From: Pedobacter nyackensis
GTDB taxonomy: Bacteria > Bacteroidota > Bacteroidia > Sphingobacteriales > Sphingobacteriaceae
Length of the DNA: 64,000 nucleotides
Reading direction: 5' to 3'
Assembly (NCBI RefSeq): GCF_900176505.1
Contig: NZ_FWYB01000001.1
Span: 159,400-223,399 of the forward strand
Shown: one piece after another, positions 1 to 8,230 of the stretch
Numbering within the stretch: position 1 is the stretch's first letter
Layout: the number at the start of each line of letters is the position of its first letter
Translations under genes and position numbers: made by a program
Notes under the pieces: model-generated
The model's database searches: none
What the model was told of the DNA's origin: nothing
Seen by the model: the letters and a program-made list of their open reading frames with translations, nothing else

Positions 1-433
1 GGCCAACAGGCACACCAGCTAAAACCGATTTATTACCTTCTTTAAGTTTAAGTTTTTCCCAGTTGCGTTTTACATCCTGTTCATCTTGTACCTCTACATC
101 TCCGTAAATATGCGGGTGGCGACTGATGAGCTTGTCGCACACACTATTCAGGACATCTACAATGGTGAAGTCGTTGGTTTCCGAAGCAATCCGTGCATAA
201 AACACCAGGTGCATCATTACATCGCCCAGTTCCTTTTTTACCTCTTCCAGGTCGCCTTCCAAAATAGCGTCCGACAACTCGTAAGTTTCTTCAATGGTCA
301 GGTGCCTTAAAGTTTCCATTGTTTGTTTTTTATCCCAGGGGCATTGAGTACGCAGGGTATCTAAAACAGTTAATAGACGTAGAAAGGCTGATGCTGGCTC
401 AGCAGCGGTAACAGGAGGTATATTATTGGGCAT
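1..433 (-). CDS. mazG: MazG nucleoside triphosphate pyrophosphohydrolase, 3' end outside window
   Basis: About 144 N-terminal residues are in the window, read leftwards from the ATG at 433; the rest lies beyond base 1. The translation has the MazG signature: LRTQCPWDKKQT near the start, the helix with EETYELSDAILEGD, then KKELGDVMMHLVFYARI and KLISRHPHIYGD. The acidic EExxE and ExxD pairs bind Mg2+ in this family, which hydrolyses nucleoside triphosphates to monophosphate plus pyrophosphate and clears non-canonical nucleotides in the cytosol. No signal peptide is seen. The gene is divided from the next leftward gene by about 60 bp and both run the same way. The identification is firm; only the C-terminal half is unseen. 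Confidence 0.93.
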   Translation of the reverse strand, partial: MPNNIPPVTAAEPASAFLRLLTVLDTLRTQCPWDKKQTMETLRHLTIEETYELSDAILEGDLEEVKKELGDVMMHLVFYARIASETNDFTIVDVLNSVCDKLISRHPHIYGDVEVQDEQDVKRNWEKLKLKEGNKSVLAGVPVG

Positions 434-494
434 TGTGAGTTTTATTTTACGATGTTAAAGGTAACCATCATTGTGGTTAAAAAAAGAACAATTG

Positions 495-1607
495 TTATTC
501 CTGCTCTTCCAGTTTGATCTTCTTGGTAATGCGGTATACCCTTCTTTTCTTGGGAGGTTTCTCTTCGCCACCCAACAGTATTCCCCATGGTTTTAACTGG
601 TCTACCTTATCGAATATAATCTTAAGCATCGCCAGATAAGGAATACATAAGAACATACCTGATATACCCCACATCATTTCACCTACTACAATGCCAATAA
701 AGGCAAATAGCGCATTGATTTTTACTTTTGAACCCACAACCAACGGAAGAAGTACATTGCCGTCAAGCGCATGAATACTTACAAAAGCAATTACAACCAG
801 TAATACTTTGGCACCACCTGCAGTAGCAAAAGTGATGAGTACACTGATCAGCAATGCGGTAAAGATGCCTAAGTAGGGAACAATATTAAATATCCCTGAG
901 ATCAGACCCAATAAAACGGCATATTTTATATTCAATAACCATAAAGTGAATATCATTAAAACGGTAACGATGAACATCTGTAAAAATAAGCCGGTAATGT
1001 ATTTTTTTATAATGTATTGAACCTGTCTTACAATGTCACTTACCTTTTGGACATGTTTTTCTTCAAATACAGAGGTCAGGAATCTGAAAAGCACACTGCG
1101 GTAATTGAGGATAAAAAAGGTAAATAAAAGCAGGAAAGAAAGGAACAGGACAGTAGAAGAAAGGGTTAGTAATGTTGCGCCCAATACAGATGCGCTGGTA
1201 GCGACAGCTGCACTGGCACTGTCTTTCAGATAGGCTATTTGTCGTTGCGTATTTACGTTGAAGGTCCTGGAAATCCAGTCCTGGATATCGTGGAAGGAAA
1301 TTTCAGCCTGGTGTTTTAGTAAGGGCCAGTCCTTCCACAGATCTGTAAGCTGATTGGCCAGAAAGAAGAGTATCGCCGAAATGACGGCGATCATAATGAT
1401 TACAGAAACTATAGATGCGATACTTCTTTTAAACCCCCATTTTTGTTCCATATGACTGGACATGGGCAATAGCAATAAGGCCAGCAAAAAGGAAGTAAGG
1501 AGAGGAGCTAGAATGGTTTGACCTAAAATAGCGAGATAGCCCAGACTGATGATCGAGAACAACACCATCGCTAATCTGGTGTAAAAAGGTAAAGAGATGT
1601 CTTTCAT
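495..1607 (-). CDS. AI-2E family transporter (TqsA/PerM-like permease)
   Basis: The 370-residue product is an integral inner-membrane protein with about eight hydrophobic segments: a pair near residues 10-50, one near 65-90, one near 145-175, and a cluster from 205 to 330. This fits the AI-2E transporter (UPF0118) family, usually 340-380 residues. The PYLGIFTALL and later GNVLLPLVVGSKVKINAL stretches match the conserved C-terminal region. Members have been linked to efflux of autoinducer-2 or to sodium/proton exchange, so the substrate is not predictable here. The tail after residue 340 is basic and cytosolic (KKRRVYRITKKIKL). It lies between mazG and mnmD on the same strand with loose spacing, and no shared operon is evident. 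Confidence 0.86.
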   Translation of the reverse strand: MKDISLPFYTRLAMVLFSIISLGYLAILGQTILAPLLTSFLLALLLLPMSSHMEQKWGFKRSIASIVSVIIMIAVISAILFFLANQLTDLWKDWPLLKHQAEISFHDIQDWISRTFNVNTQRQIAYLKDSASAAVATSASVLGATLLTLSSTVLFLSFLLLFTFFILNYRSVLFRFLTSVFEEKHVQKVSDIVRQVQYIIKKYITGLFLQMFIVTVLMIFTLWLLNIKYAVLLGLISGIFNIVPYLGIFTALLISVLITFATAGGAKVLLVVIAFVSIHALDGNVLLPLVVGSKVKINALFAFIGIVVGEMMWGISGMFLCIPYLAMLKIIFDKVDQLKPWGILLGGEEKPPKKRRVYRITKKIKLEEQE

Positions 1608-1671
1608 CTATAACAGGTTAATGATAACGTAAATTACCCAAAATATAATACTCTGCCAAACTACTAGGGAC

Positions 1672-2340
1672 TTAGCCTTTTGTGCCTCTTAGCATTTCCC
1701 TTTTTCCGGGAGCTCCTGGAAGTTTTTCTATGCTAAATCCTACGCTTTTTAAGGCACGCTTCAGTTTGCCAGTGATGGCATAGGTAACAAAAATGCCGCC
1801 CGGTTTAAGAAACTGACAAACATGAGCAATGATTTCATCGGTCCACATCTCCGGTTGATGTTGTACGGAGAACGCATCGTAATAAATTACATCAAAACGT
1901 TGTTCGGTTTCGTATCTATGCAATTGGGTATGTACAATCCTTAGTTGCTGCTCAGGAAGAATGTTCACGGTTTGTTGTAAAGCCTTACCGTAATTGTTAA
2001 CCATGCCCGTCCATATTTCTTCAGGCACATAATTGTTGTAGCCCGTTGATTCCAACTCTTCAAGTTGTAAAGGATAAGCTTCTAATGAGGTATAATTAAG
2101 TTTTATTTGATGCTCCTGGCAATAGGCTATACTCATTAAAAAGTTAAGACCCGTGCCGAAACCTACCTCAAGTATGCTTATTTCCTGATTAGGAAATGTA
2201 TTGATCGCATGTTTTAGTCCCGCATCAATAAATACATGCCTGCTTTCTTGTAAGGCGCCATGTTTGGAGTGGTAATGTTCGCCAATACTTTCGTTATATA
2301 AAGTGTTCGAGCCGTCGGCCGTTAAGGTGATTTTATTCAT
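1672..2340 (-). CDS. mnmD: tRNA U34 5-methylaminomethyl-2-thiouridine methyltransferase MnmD
   Basis: A 222-residue SAM-dependent methyltransferase. It corresponds to the N-terminal methyltransferase half of the enterobacterial bifunctional MnmC, occurring as a stand-alone protein as in many Bacteroidota and Firmicutes. Visible motifs are the SAM loop ILEVGFGTGLNFLMS (residues about 56-70), the acidic strand YTSLEAYPL, the catalytic DVIYYDAFSVQHQPEMW and the C-terminal GAPGKREMLRG. It would complete mnm5s2U at the wobble position of several tRNAs by methylating the aminomethyl group. There is no FAD oxidoreductase half in the window. The start ATG at 2340 is 56 bp from the divergent YjbR gene. 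Confidence 0.9.
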   Translation of the reverse strand: MNKITLTADGSNTLYNESIGEHYHSKHGALQESRHVFIDAGLKHAINTFPNQEISILEVGFGTGLNFLMSIAYCQEHQIKLNYTSLEAYPLQLEELESTGYNNYVPEEIWTGMVNNYGKALQQTVNILPEQQLRIVHTQLHRYETEQRFDVIYYDAFSVQHQPEMWTDEIIAHVCQFLKPGGIFVTYAITGKLKRALKSVGFSIEKLPGAPGKREMLRGTKG

Positions 2341-2396
2341 CTCTGCAAACTTAGAGAAAATAGTTTTTAACTTTAGGTCATTATTAATGATCTGCT

Positions 2397-2732
2397 ATGG
2401 ATATTGAATCGCTTAGAGACTATTGCCTGACTTTAAATGGAACAACTGAAGGAATGAAATGGGAGCATCTCTGCTTTATGATTGAGGAAAAGATTTTTGT
2501 GTTGGCCTCATTGGAAGATGGACATCTCTGTTTGAAATGCGATCAGGAAGAATTTGATGAACTTGCCGCAAGACATGGCATCAAACAGGCTCCTCATTTT
2601 GCCCGCAGACAATGGATTGAACTGGAAGGTCTGGATGTAATGCCAGCCGCAGAACTGCAAAGGCGTATTGCTGAATCTAGATTATTGGTTCTAAGTAAAC
2701 TTTCTAAGAAAGTACAGGCAAAATACCAGTAA
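2397..2732 (+). CDS. MmcQ/YjbR family protein
   Basis: The 111-residue product has the YjbR/CyaY-like fold pattern: it opens with MDIESLRDYCLTLNGTTEGMKW, continues with FMIEEKIFVLASLEDGHLCLKC and contains WIELEGLDVMPAAELQRRI. The family is a small double-wing DNA-binding-like domain of unknown physiological role. The length is typical for the family and no signal peptide is present. It is divergent from mnmD with a 56-bp shared upstream region that must hold both promoters. The family call is firm and the function is unknown. Confidence 0.88.
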   Translation: MDIESLRDYCLTLNGTTEGMKWEHLCFMIEEKIFVLASLEDGHLCLKCDQEEFDELAARHGIKQAPHFARRQWIELEGLDVMPAAELQRRIAESRLLVLSKLSKKVQAKYQ

Positions 2733-2894
2733 TGATACTTATTTATTAAACCAATAATAGATTTTGGTTAAGCCCAATCTTCTTAAGATCGTGCCCGTTA
2801 AAGAAAATACATTTATCGTTCTCATCTCTATCACATTTTATACTCTATTTAACATATTTTAACAGAAAATATTGTGTGAGATGTAAAATTTATG

Positions 2895-3767
2895 TTATGA
2901 CTTTAGCCTTTTGCGTTGTCCGATGTATAGTCCTGTTACTACCAGGAATGTCCCGGCAACGGTGTACATGGTAATGGGTTCATCCAATAACCACCAGGCA
3001 TAAAAGAAGCCGAAAAGAGGGCAAAGGAAAAGCCATAAAGAGGCTTTAACAGTGTCGATTTTTAATAGGTAGAACCAGCAGATTAGGCCGACAACAGACA
3101 CAGCAAGACTGAGCCATAGTACCGAATAAATAAGTCGGCTATCCCACTGTACCGCCGAAAAATCACTCATTACAAGGGTGAAAGGGATCAGAAACAATCC
3201 GCCAAGGGTAACCTGCCAGCCATTGATTAATAGATTGGGCAATGTCCATTTGATTTGTGCATAATAAACGCTGGCAAAGGAAACCGCCACCATGCTTAAC
3301 ATCAGGATCGTTACCCCGGATAGGGTAGTGTCGCTACTTTTTAACAATGGATAAGTGGCCAGAGCAATACCCGACATACCAATGATGATGCTGATGATTT
3401 CACTTTTAGCGGCTTTGCGCCCCATGATCCAGGATGATAATAATACAATAAGTAGTGGGTTGGTAGAGGTGGCCAAACTACCTATGCCGGCGGCAGTGTG
3501 TTTCATGGCAATTACATACATCCCCAGGTATACAGTTGTATTTAGAAAGCCAAAAATGGCCAGTTGTTTCCATTCGGAAGCGGTAGGCCAGCGGTATTGT
3601 TTATCTCTGCTGATGAAGTAACAATAGCCCAGCAAAACAACTCCTGCAATGAAAAAGCGAAGGTTCCCGAGTATTAAAGGCGGAGCTGATAGGATGCCGA
3701 ATTTGGTGGCAACCGAAGCGGAAGCCCACAACATGGCAAATAGCAGGCCTATAAGGATGTTTTTCAT
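2895..3767 (-). CDS. EamA/DMT family transporter
   Basis: The 290-residue protein has ten predicted membrane segments in two five-helix repeats, the hallmark of the drug/metabolite transporter superfamily (EamA domain twice, about residues 4-135 and 148-283). Characteristic pieces are MLWASASVATKFG at the N-terminus, NTTVYLGMYVIAMKHTAAG in the first repeat and WLFLCPLFGFFYAWWLLDEP in the second. Members export amino acids or other small metabolites, and the substrate cannot be deduced. It is divergent from the downstream peptidase gene, with 97 bp between the two starts. Confidence 0.88.
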   Translation of the reverse strand: MKNILIGLLFAMLWASASVATKFGILSAPPLILGNLRFFIAGVVLLGYCYFISRDKQYRWPTASEWKQLAIFGFLNTTVYLGMYVIAMKHTAAGIGSLATSTNPLLIVLLSSWIMGRKAAKSEIISIIIGMSGIALATYPLLKSSDTTLSGVTILMLSMVAVSFASVYYAQIKWTLPNLLINGWQVTLGGLFLIPFTLVMSDFSAVQWDSRLIYSVLWLSLAVSVVGLICWFYLLKIDTVKASLWLFLCPLFGFFYAWWLLDEPITMYTVAGTFLVVTGLYIGQRKRLKS

Positions 3768-3833
3768 CTATTAAAGTTGGTTTTATCACGACAAAGGTAC
3801 AGGAAGAAAGCGTGTTATTTGAGACATTTTATA

Positions 3834-3841
3834 TAAGTTTG
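3834..3841 (+). promoter_or_regulatory. Probable Bacteroidota -7 box for the DPP-IV gene
   Basis: TAAGTTTG matches the TAnnTTTG -7 consensus and lies 23 bp before the ATG at 3865, which would give a short leader. A TTTG at 3818-3821 is present but only 12 bp away, too close for a canonical -33 element, so the assignment rests on the -7 box alone. Confidence 0.4.
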
Positions 3842-3864
3842 CCCAAACTAATTTTTATATACGA

Positions 3865-6021
3865 ATGAAGAAACTGATTCTGCTGATCCACCTGGTAGCA
3901 ATTACTTTTTTTGGTTTTGCCCAAAATAAGCAGTTAACCATGCAGGATGCGATGAGCAATGCGCGTACAATGCTTGCTCCCGAAAACCTATCTCAAATTC
4001 AATTTATTTATGGAACTGAAGATTACGTATATGCCAAACGGACTGGCAATGCGGTAGTATGGCTTAAAGGCGGTGCCAAAACAAAAGAGGACCAGACTTT
4101 CCTTACTTTAACTCAATTAAACCAAAAATTAAGCGCCGCAAAAAAGGATACTTTGAAAGCGATGCCAATGATTCAGTTTAACAAGAGTGCAGACTGGATT
4201 TTATACCTTAATGGTAGCAAGGTTGCACTTAATCCGGTTAATAATACAGTGAATGTAATTGTCGACCAGTCGATAATGACTAAAGGAAACGTTGAAGAAA
4301 GTAAAGCAGGTTATATTGCTTACTTAGATAATTTCAATTTATTTGTCGCTAAGGGTGCAGATCAAAAACAAGTAACCACTGATGGTAGCAAGGATATTGT
4401 ATATGCATCATCGGTACACAGAGAAGAATTCGGGATCAGCAAAGGAACTTTCTGGAGCAACAACGGTAAATTACTGGCATTTTACAGAATGGATCAAAGC
4501 ATGGTAACTGATTACCCAATTATCGATTGGACGACCAGACCTGCCCAAAATGTAAATATCAAATATCCAATGGCCGGAGATAAAAGTCACCAGGTAACCC
4601 TGGGGGTATACAATGCAGAAACAAAGGCTGTAGTTTACTTAAAAACAGGCGAGCCTGTTGAGCAATATTTAACCAATATCGCCTGGAGCCCGGATGATAA
4701 ATACGTTTATATTGCGGTATTGAACCGTGGACAAAACCACATGAAACTGAATCAATATGATGCAGTAACAGGTAATTTTGTGAAAACTTTGTTTGAAGAG
4801 AAAGACGAGAAATACGTGGAGCCTTTAGTGCCAATGCTGTTCTTAAAAAATGATCCTTCGAAATTTATCTGGCAAAGCAACAGAGACGGATGGAATCATT
4901 TGTATCTGTATAGCTCAACAGGAAAATTGTTAAAGCAATTAACTAAAGGTCCATGGGAAGTGTTGGACGTAAAAGGTTTTGACCCTAAGGGAGATCAGTT
5001 GTTTTACGTTTCTACTGAAGAATCGCCGATAACAAGAAATTTATATGTGCTGAATGTAAAATCCGGTAAGAGCAAAAGAATTACTCAAGGATTTGCAGTA
5101 CACAACGCACAGATCAGCACCTCAGGTAATATCGTAATTGATAGCTATAGCACGCCTGATGAGCCAAGAGTAATTCAGTTGGTTGAAACAGCGACATCAA
5201 AAGCTAAAATATTATTGAAAGCTGCCAATCCTTTGGCTGCATATGCAACTGCAAACTCATCAATATTTACCATTAAGAGTAAATCGGGTGATGACTTGTA
5301 CATGAACTTGTATAAGCCTGTAAACCACGATGCAACTAAAAAGTACCCTGTAGTTGTTTATTGGTATGGTGGTCCGCACGCACAGTTAATTACAAATGGC
5401 TGGAACGGTGGATCTGGCGATTACTGGGCGAGATATATGGCTCAAAATGGTTATGTAGTACTTACCATCGACGTACGAGGTAGCGATAACAGAGGTAAAG
5501 CTTTCGAACAATCTATGTTCCGTCGTGCAGGTGATGTACAAATGGAAGACATGATGAGTGCTGTAGATTATCTGAAAAGTCAGCCTTACGTAGATGCTTC
5601 TAACATGGGCTTGTTTGGCTGGAGTTTTGGTGGTTTCGCTACCACTGATTTTATGTTAACACATCCAGGGGTGTTTAAAGCTGCAGCAGCAGGCGGACCC
5701 GTAATTAACTGGCAGTTTTACGAAATCATGTACACTGAACGCTATATGGATACGCCTCAGGAAAACCCTGAAGGTTATGCCGCTACTTATCTGAGCAACA
5801 AAGTGGATCAGCTGAAAGGTAAACTATTATTGATCCACGGTCAGCAAGATCCGGTAGTGCTACAACAACATTCTGTTGATTTTGTTAAAAAGGCTGTTGA
5901 TAAAGGTGTACAGGTGGATTATATGATCTATCCTGGTCATGAACACAATGTATCGGGTAAAGATCGCATTCATTTATACCAAAAAGTAACGGATTACTTT
6001 AATCAGAACCTTAAGAAATAA
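3865..6021 (+). CDS. S9 family prolyl peptidase, dipeptidyl peptidase IV type
   Basis: The 718-residue protein starts with a signal peptide (MKKLILLIHLVAITFFGFAQ) and is therefore periplasmic or surface-exposed. Residues about 30-460 form the DPP-IV N-terminal beta-propeller (including AYLDNFNLFVAKGAD and WQSNRDGWNHLYLY). Residues 480-718 are the alpha/beta hydrolase domain. The catalytic triad is visible: Ser587 in GWSFGG, Asp662 in GQQDPV and His694 in GHEHNV. Family members release Xaa-Pro dipeptides from peptides. It is followed at once by a strong bidirectional terminator, so it is transcribed alone. The identification is very secure. Confidence 0.95.
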   Translation: MKKLILLIHLVAITFFGFAQNKQLTMQDAMSNARTMLAPENLSQIQFIYGTEDYVYAKRTGNAVVWLKGGAKTKEDQTFLTLTQLNQKLSAAKKDTLKAMPMIQFNKSADWILYLNGSKVALNPVNNTVNVIVDQSIMTKGNVEESKAGYIAYLDNFNLFVAKGADQKQVTTDGSKDIVYASSVHREEFGISKGTFWSNNGKLLAFYRMDQSMVTDYPIIDWTTRPAQNVNIKYPMAGDKSHQVTLGVYNAETKAVVYLKTGEPVEQYLTNIAWSPDDKYVYIAVLNRGQNHMKLNQYDAVTGNFVKTLFEEKDEKYVEPLVPMLFLKNDPSKFIWQSNRDGWNHLYLYSSTGKLLKQLTKGPWEVLDVKGFDPKGDQLFYVSTEESPITRNLYVLNVKSGKSKRITQGFAVHNAQISTSGNIVIDSYSTPDEPRVIQLVETATSKAKILLKAANPLAAYATANSSIFTIKSKSGDDLYMNLYKPVNHDATKKYPVVVYWYGGPHAQLITNGWNGGSGDYWARYMAQNGYVVLTIDVRGSDNRGKAFEQSMFRRAGDVQMEDMMSAVDYLKSQPYVDASNMGLFGWSFGGFATTDFMLTHPGVFKAAAAGGPVINWQFYEIMYTERYMDTPQENPEGYAATYLSNKVDQLKGKLLLIHGQQDPVVLQQHSVDFVKKAVDKGVQVDYMIYPGHEHNVSGKDRIHLYQKVTDYFNQNLKK

Positions 6022-6051
6022 AGGGTAAAAATACAGATGACTCGAAGGAAT

Positions 6052-6082
6052 AAAGGGGCAGTGCTTTTTGCACTGCCCCTTT
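6052..6082. terminator. Bidirectional intrinsic terminator
   Basis: A perfect 13-bp stem, AAAGGGGCAGTGC (6052-6064) with GCACTGCCCCTTT (6070-6082), surrounds a TTTTT loop and has A/T tracts on both sides. It lies between the convergent DPP-IV and sigma-factor genes and would end both transcripts. Confidence 0.88.
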
Positions 6083-6143
6083 ATTTACTTACGAACTTTT
6101 TTTGCGCTGGCAATCGATGTCTATTTGTTGTAGAACCTTGATG

Positions 6144-6707
6144 TTATAAAAGCATGGAGATAAAAGTGTTTAATCCCGCACGGATGGTTTTTATGGCCTT
6201 ACCCAGATGGGCTTCCACTGTTTTTTCAGAAATGTCCAGTTTTCCTGCAATTTCTTTCTGACTAAATCCATCTTCCCTGCTCATCCGGTAAACCAGCTGG
6301 CATTTATCAGGAAGCTCTCTTACCAATCGTTCCAGTTGTGCTTTAAGTTCCGTAAACTCGAGCCATTCCTGGGTAGAATCGTCAAGTCCCTGTTGCTTTC
6401 CTAAACTGTCTGCATATTTTCTTTGATGATATTGTTTTTCCAGCACTTTTATTACCCTGTATTTGACCGATACGGCAAGGTAGCTATTCAATGTACTGGT
6501 GATATTTAAAGTCGCACGTCGGTTCCATAAAGAGATAAATATATTCTGGACCACTTCCTCTGCATCTTCCAATTGATCCAGCTTATGTCCGGCAATACTA
6601 AAGAGTTTATCCCAGTAACGGTCGTAGATTTCTGCAAATGCAGTTTTATCATCAGTTTTTAATGTAGCTACCAATTCAACATCCGTGAAATTTTTGTATG
6701 GTCCCAT
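6144..6707 (-). CDS. ECF RNA polymerase sigma factor (FecI-like)
   Basis: A sigma-70 family extracytoplasmic-function factor of about 187 residues from the ATG at 6707. The frame is open back to 6734, but the ATG at 6707 lies one base after the FecR stop (TGATATG), which favours translational coupling. Region 2 is seen in AFAEIYDRYWDKLFSIAG and EDAEEVVQNIFISLWNRR. Region 4 is LPDKCQLVYRMSREDGFSQ followed by KEIAGKLDISEKTVEAHLGK, a helix-turn-helix for the -35 element. The gene order is FecR first and sigma second, the reverse of the common arrangement. No SusC lies beside the pair, so its regulon cannot be read from context. Confidence 0.9.
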   Translation of the reverse strand: MGPYKNFTDVELVATLKTDDKTAFAEIYDRYWDKLFSIAGHKLDQLEDAEEVVQNIFISLWNRRATLNITSTLNSYLAVSVKYRVIKVLEKQYHQRKYADSLGKQQGLDDSTQEWLEFTELKAQLERLVRELPDKCQLVYRMSREDGFSQKEIAGKLDISEKTVEAHLGKAIKTIRAGLNTFISMLL

Positions 6708-6708
6708 A

Positions 6709-7827
6709 TCAGTAGCGGATTGTATTGGGTTCAAAAGCTGTTACACGTCCATCTTCAAGCAAAAACCGATAAGCGGTTGCCAGTTCAATAAGATTCAGGA
6801 CAGTTTTTAGTTCTTTTTTGCGACTGATTGCACCTGACACATGCATTCTATTTGCTCTTCCATGATATACCAGTTTTACATTGTATTCTCTTGCAAGCAC
6901 GCGCATCAGTTGTTTTATATCAACGTTGTCAAAATGCAATGTTCCGGCCTGCATCCATTCTTCATCAGTGTTTTCCTCTTTAGGCAGCAATATCCCATCT
7001 TCAAAAATCACTTTTTCCCCTTTTGTTAAAACTGTAGTATGATTGCCTGAACTCAGTCTTACTGAACCTTCAAATACACGTGTCTGTACTTCCGGATCTT
7101 CGGGGTAAGCGCTCACATTAAATTTAGTTCCGATGACGGTGATGTCGAGCTGACGTTTCCAGGAGGTGATTTCAACATGAAAAGGCTTTTGAGGCTGGTG
7201 TGCAACTTCAAAATAAGCTTCTCCGGAGAGCCTGATGGTTCTGTCAGTGCCATTGAATCTAACAGGATAAGAGATGGAACTGGCGGCTCCCAGCCAGACT
7301 TTAGTCCCGTCTTCCAGCAATATCTGGTAACGTGAACCTCTAGGTGTTGTAATACGGGCTAAGCCATTGCCGGTTGCTGGGTTGAAACGTCCGGCTTCGG
7401 ATGATGTATTAAAAGTTGAACCTTCCAACAGGGTTTGTCTGCCATCCGGATGTGTTAAAATCGCAACCTGACTACCGGGACCATATTCTTTGGCCAGCTC
7501 GTCGAGGTTAAATTGCTGAGGCCTCTGCGTATAAAAATACAGTGCTGCTGAAAAGAAAATACATATGGATGCGGCCATAAAGATCCTGCTCCAAAGTTTT
7601 GTCGGCGCAGGGCGCTGTTCCTCTTCCATACCATCAAGTACTTTTTGATAAATGCGTGTCTTGTGGGTTGCTGCATCGGTTACAAAAGCAGCGGGTATCA
7701 CCAGGGGCTGATCCTGCCCATTGTCATACCAGGTATTAAATTTGTTCCGTTGTTCCTTGCTTATACTTCTGTCGACCCACTTGGCTGCAAGTTCAGCATA
7801 ATTATCATTTTCATCTGAATGGTTCAT
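6709..7827 (-). CDS. FecR family anti-sigma factor
   Basis: The 372-residue product has a cytosolic N-terminus (about 1-85, sigma-binding DUF4880-like: ELAAKWVDRSISKEQRNKFNTWY). One membrane helix follows near residues 88-106 (MAASICIFFSAALYFY), then a periplasmic FecR domain (ITTPRGSRYQILLEDGTKVWL, RLSGEAYFEVAHQPQKPFHVE, VIGTKFNVSAY). The C-terminus is DUF4974-like (LHFDNVDIKQLMRVLAREYNV), a fold that contacts the STN domain of a TonB-dependent transporter. It would hold the downstream sigma factor inactive until such a transporter signals. It precedes the sigma gene in the same transcript. The partner transporter is not in this neighbourhood. Confidence 0.91.
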   Translation of the reverse strand: MNHSDENDNYAELAAKWVDRSISKEQRNKFNTWYDNGQDQPLVIPAAFVTDAATHKTRIYQKVLDGMEEEQRPAPTKLWSRIFMAASICIFFSAALYFYTQRPQQFNLDELAKEYGPGSQVAILTHPDGRQTLLEGSTFNTSSEAGRFNPATGNGLARITTPRGSRYQILLEDGTKVWLGAASSISYPVRFNGTDRTIRLSGEAYFEVAHQPQKPFHVEITSWKRQLDITVIGTKFNVSAYPEDPEVQTRVFEGSVRLSSGNHTTVLTKGEKVIFEDGILLPKEENTDEEWMQAGTLHFDNVDIKQLMRVLAREYNVKLVYHGRANRMHVSGAISRKKELKTVLNLIELATAYRFLLEDGRVTAFEPNTIRY

Positions 7828-7893
7828 ATTTTCATTGGTTTAACCATAGGTCCCCTGAAAATACACAATCCCTTAGTCGGCACCTAAAAAAAT

Positions 7894-7979
7894 AAAAATA
7901 ACCATTCTCTTCAACCGCGGGAACCTTTTTCCTGAAGAAGGAAAAATTTTCCAATGCGTTTTCAGAGAAGGTAATTTTT
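7894..7979. repeat. Palindromic repeat element, copy 1
   Basis: The outer arms are AAAAATAACCATTCTCT at 7894-7910 and AGAGAAGGTAATTTTT near 7964-7979 (one extra base on the left). The inner hairpin is TTTTTCCT-gaaga-AGGAAAAA near 7926-7946. The nested-hairpin layout and the CCTGAAGAAGG core are shared with the copy at 10911-11000. It sits upstream of the FecR gene, between that gene and valS. Confidence 0.62.
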
Positions 7980-8016
7980 CTGCTCAATAACGGGGGATAG
8001 TGGTTCTGATACATCC

Positions 8017-8146
8017 GTGCTTGTTTTTTTTCTAAAAAAAAATCAGTGCTGTGAGCTGATATGCAAAGATTTTGCCCTCTTCTGTGCTTGCTTTTCTTTT
8101 CTAAAAAAATTCAGTGCTGCGAGCTGACATGCAAAGATTTTGCCCT
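8017..8146. repeat. Tandem direct repeat, two units of about 63 bp with 67-bp period
   Basis: Units at 8017-8078 and 8084-8146 both run from GTGCTTG through a T-run and A-run, then TCAGTGCTG and AGCTGA, to GCAAAGATTTTGCCCT. They differ at a few positions. The second unit is followed by tcagCAAAAGA, making TTTTGCCCTTCAGCAAAA, which resembles the inner hairpin of the palindromic element at 30085. The 403-bp gap between FecR (7827) and valS (8231) holds only this repeat, palindromic copy 1 and presumably the valS promoter. Confidence 0.75.
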
Positions 8147-8230
8147 TCAGCAAAAGATTTGAGGAAGCGAACAGCATCTGTATTTTTTTCCTTAATTTTA
8201 CCCCTTCAAAAATCTGATACTTTCAAAATA

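Noticed and set aside
8114..8230. 39-codon N-terminal extension of valS
   Set aside because: It overlaps the second unit of a tandem DNA repeat and is unlike ValRS N-termini; the ATG at 8231 gives the expected start.
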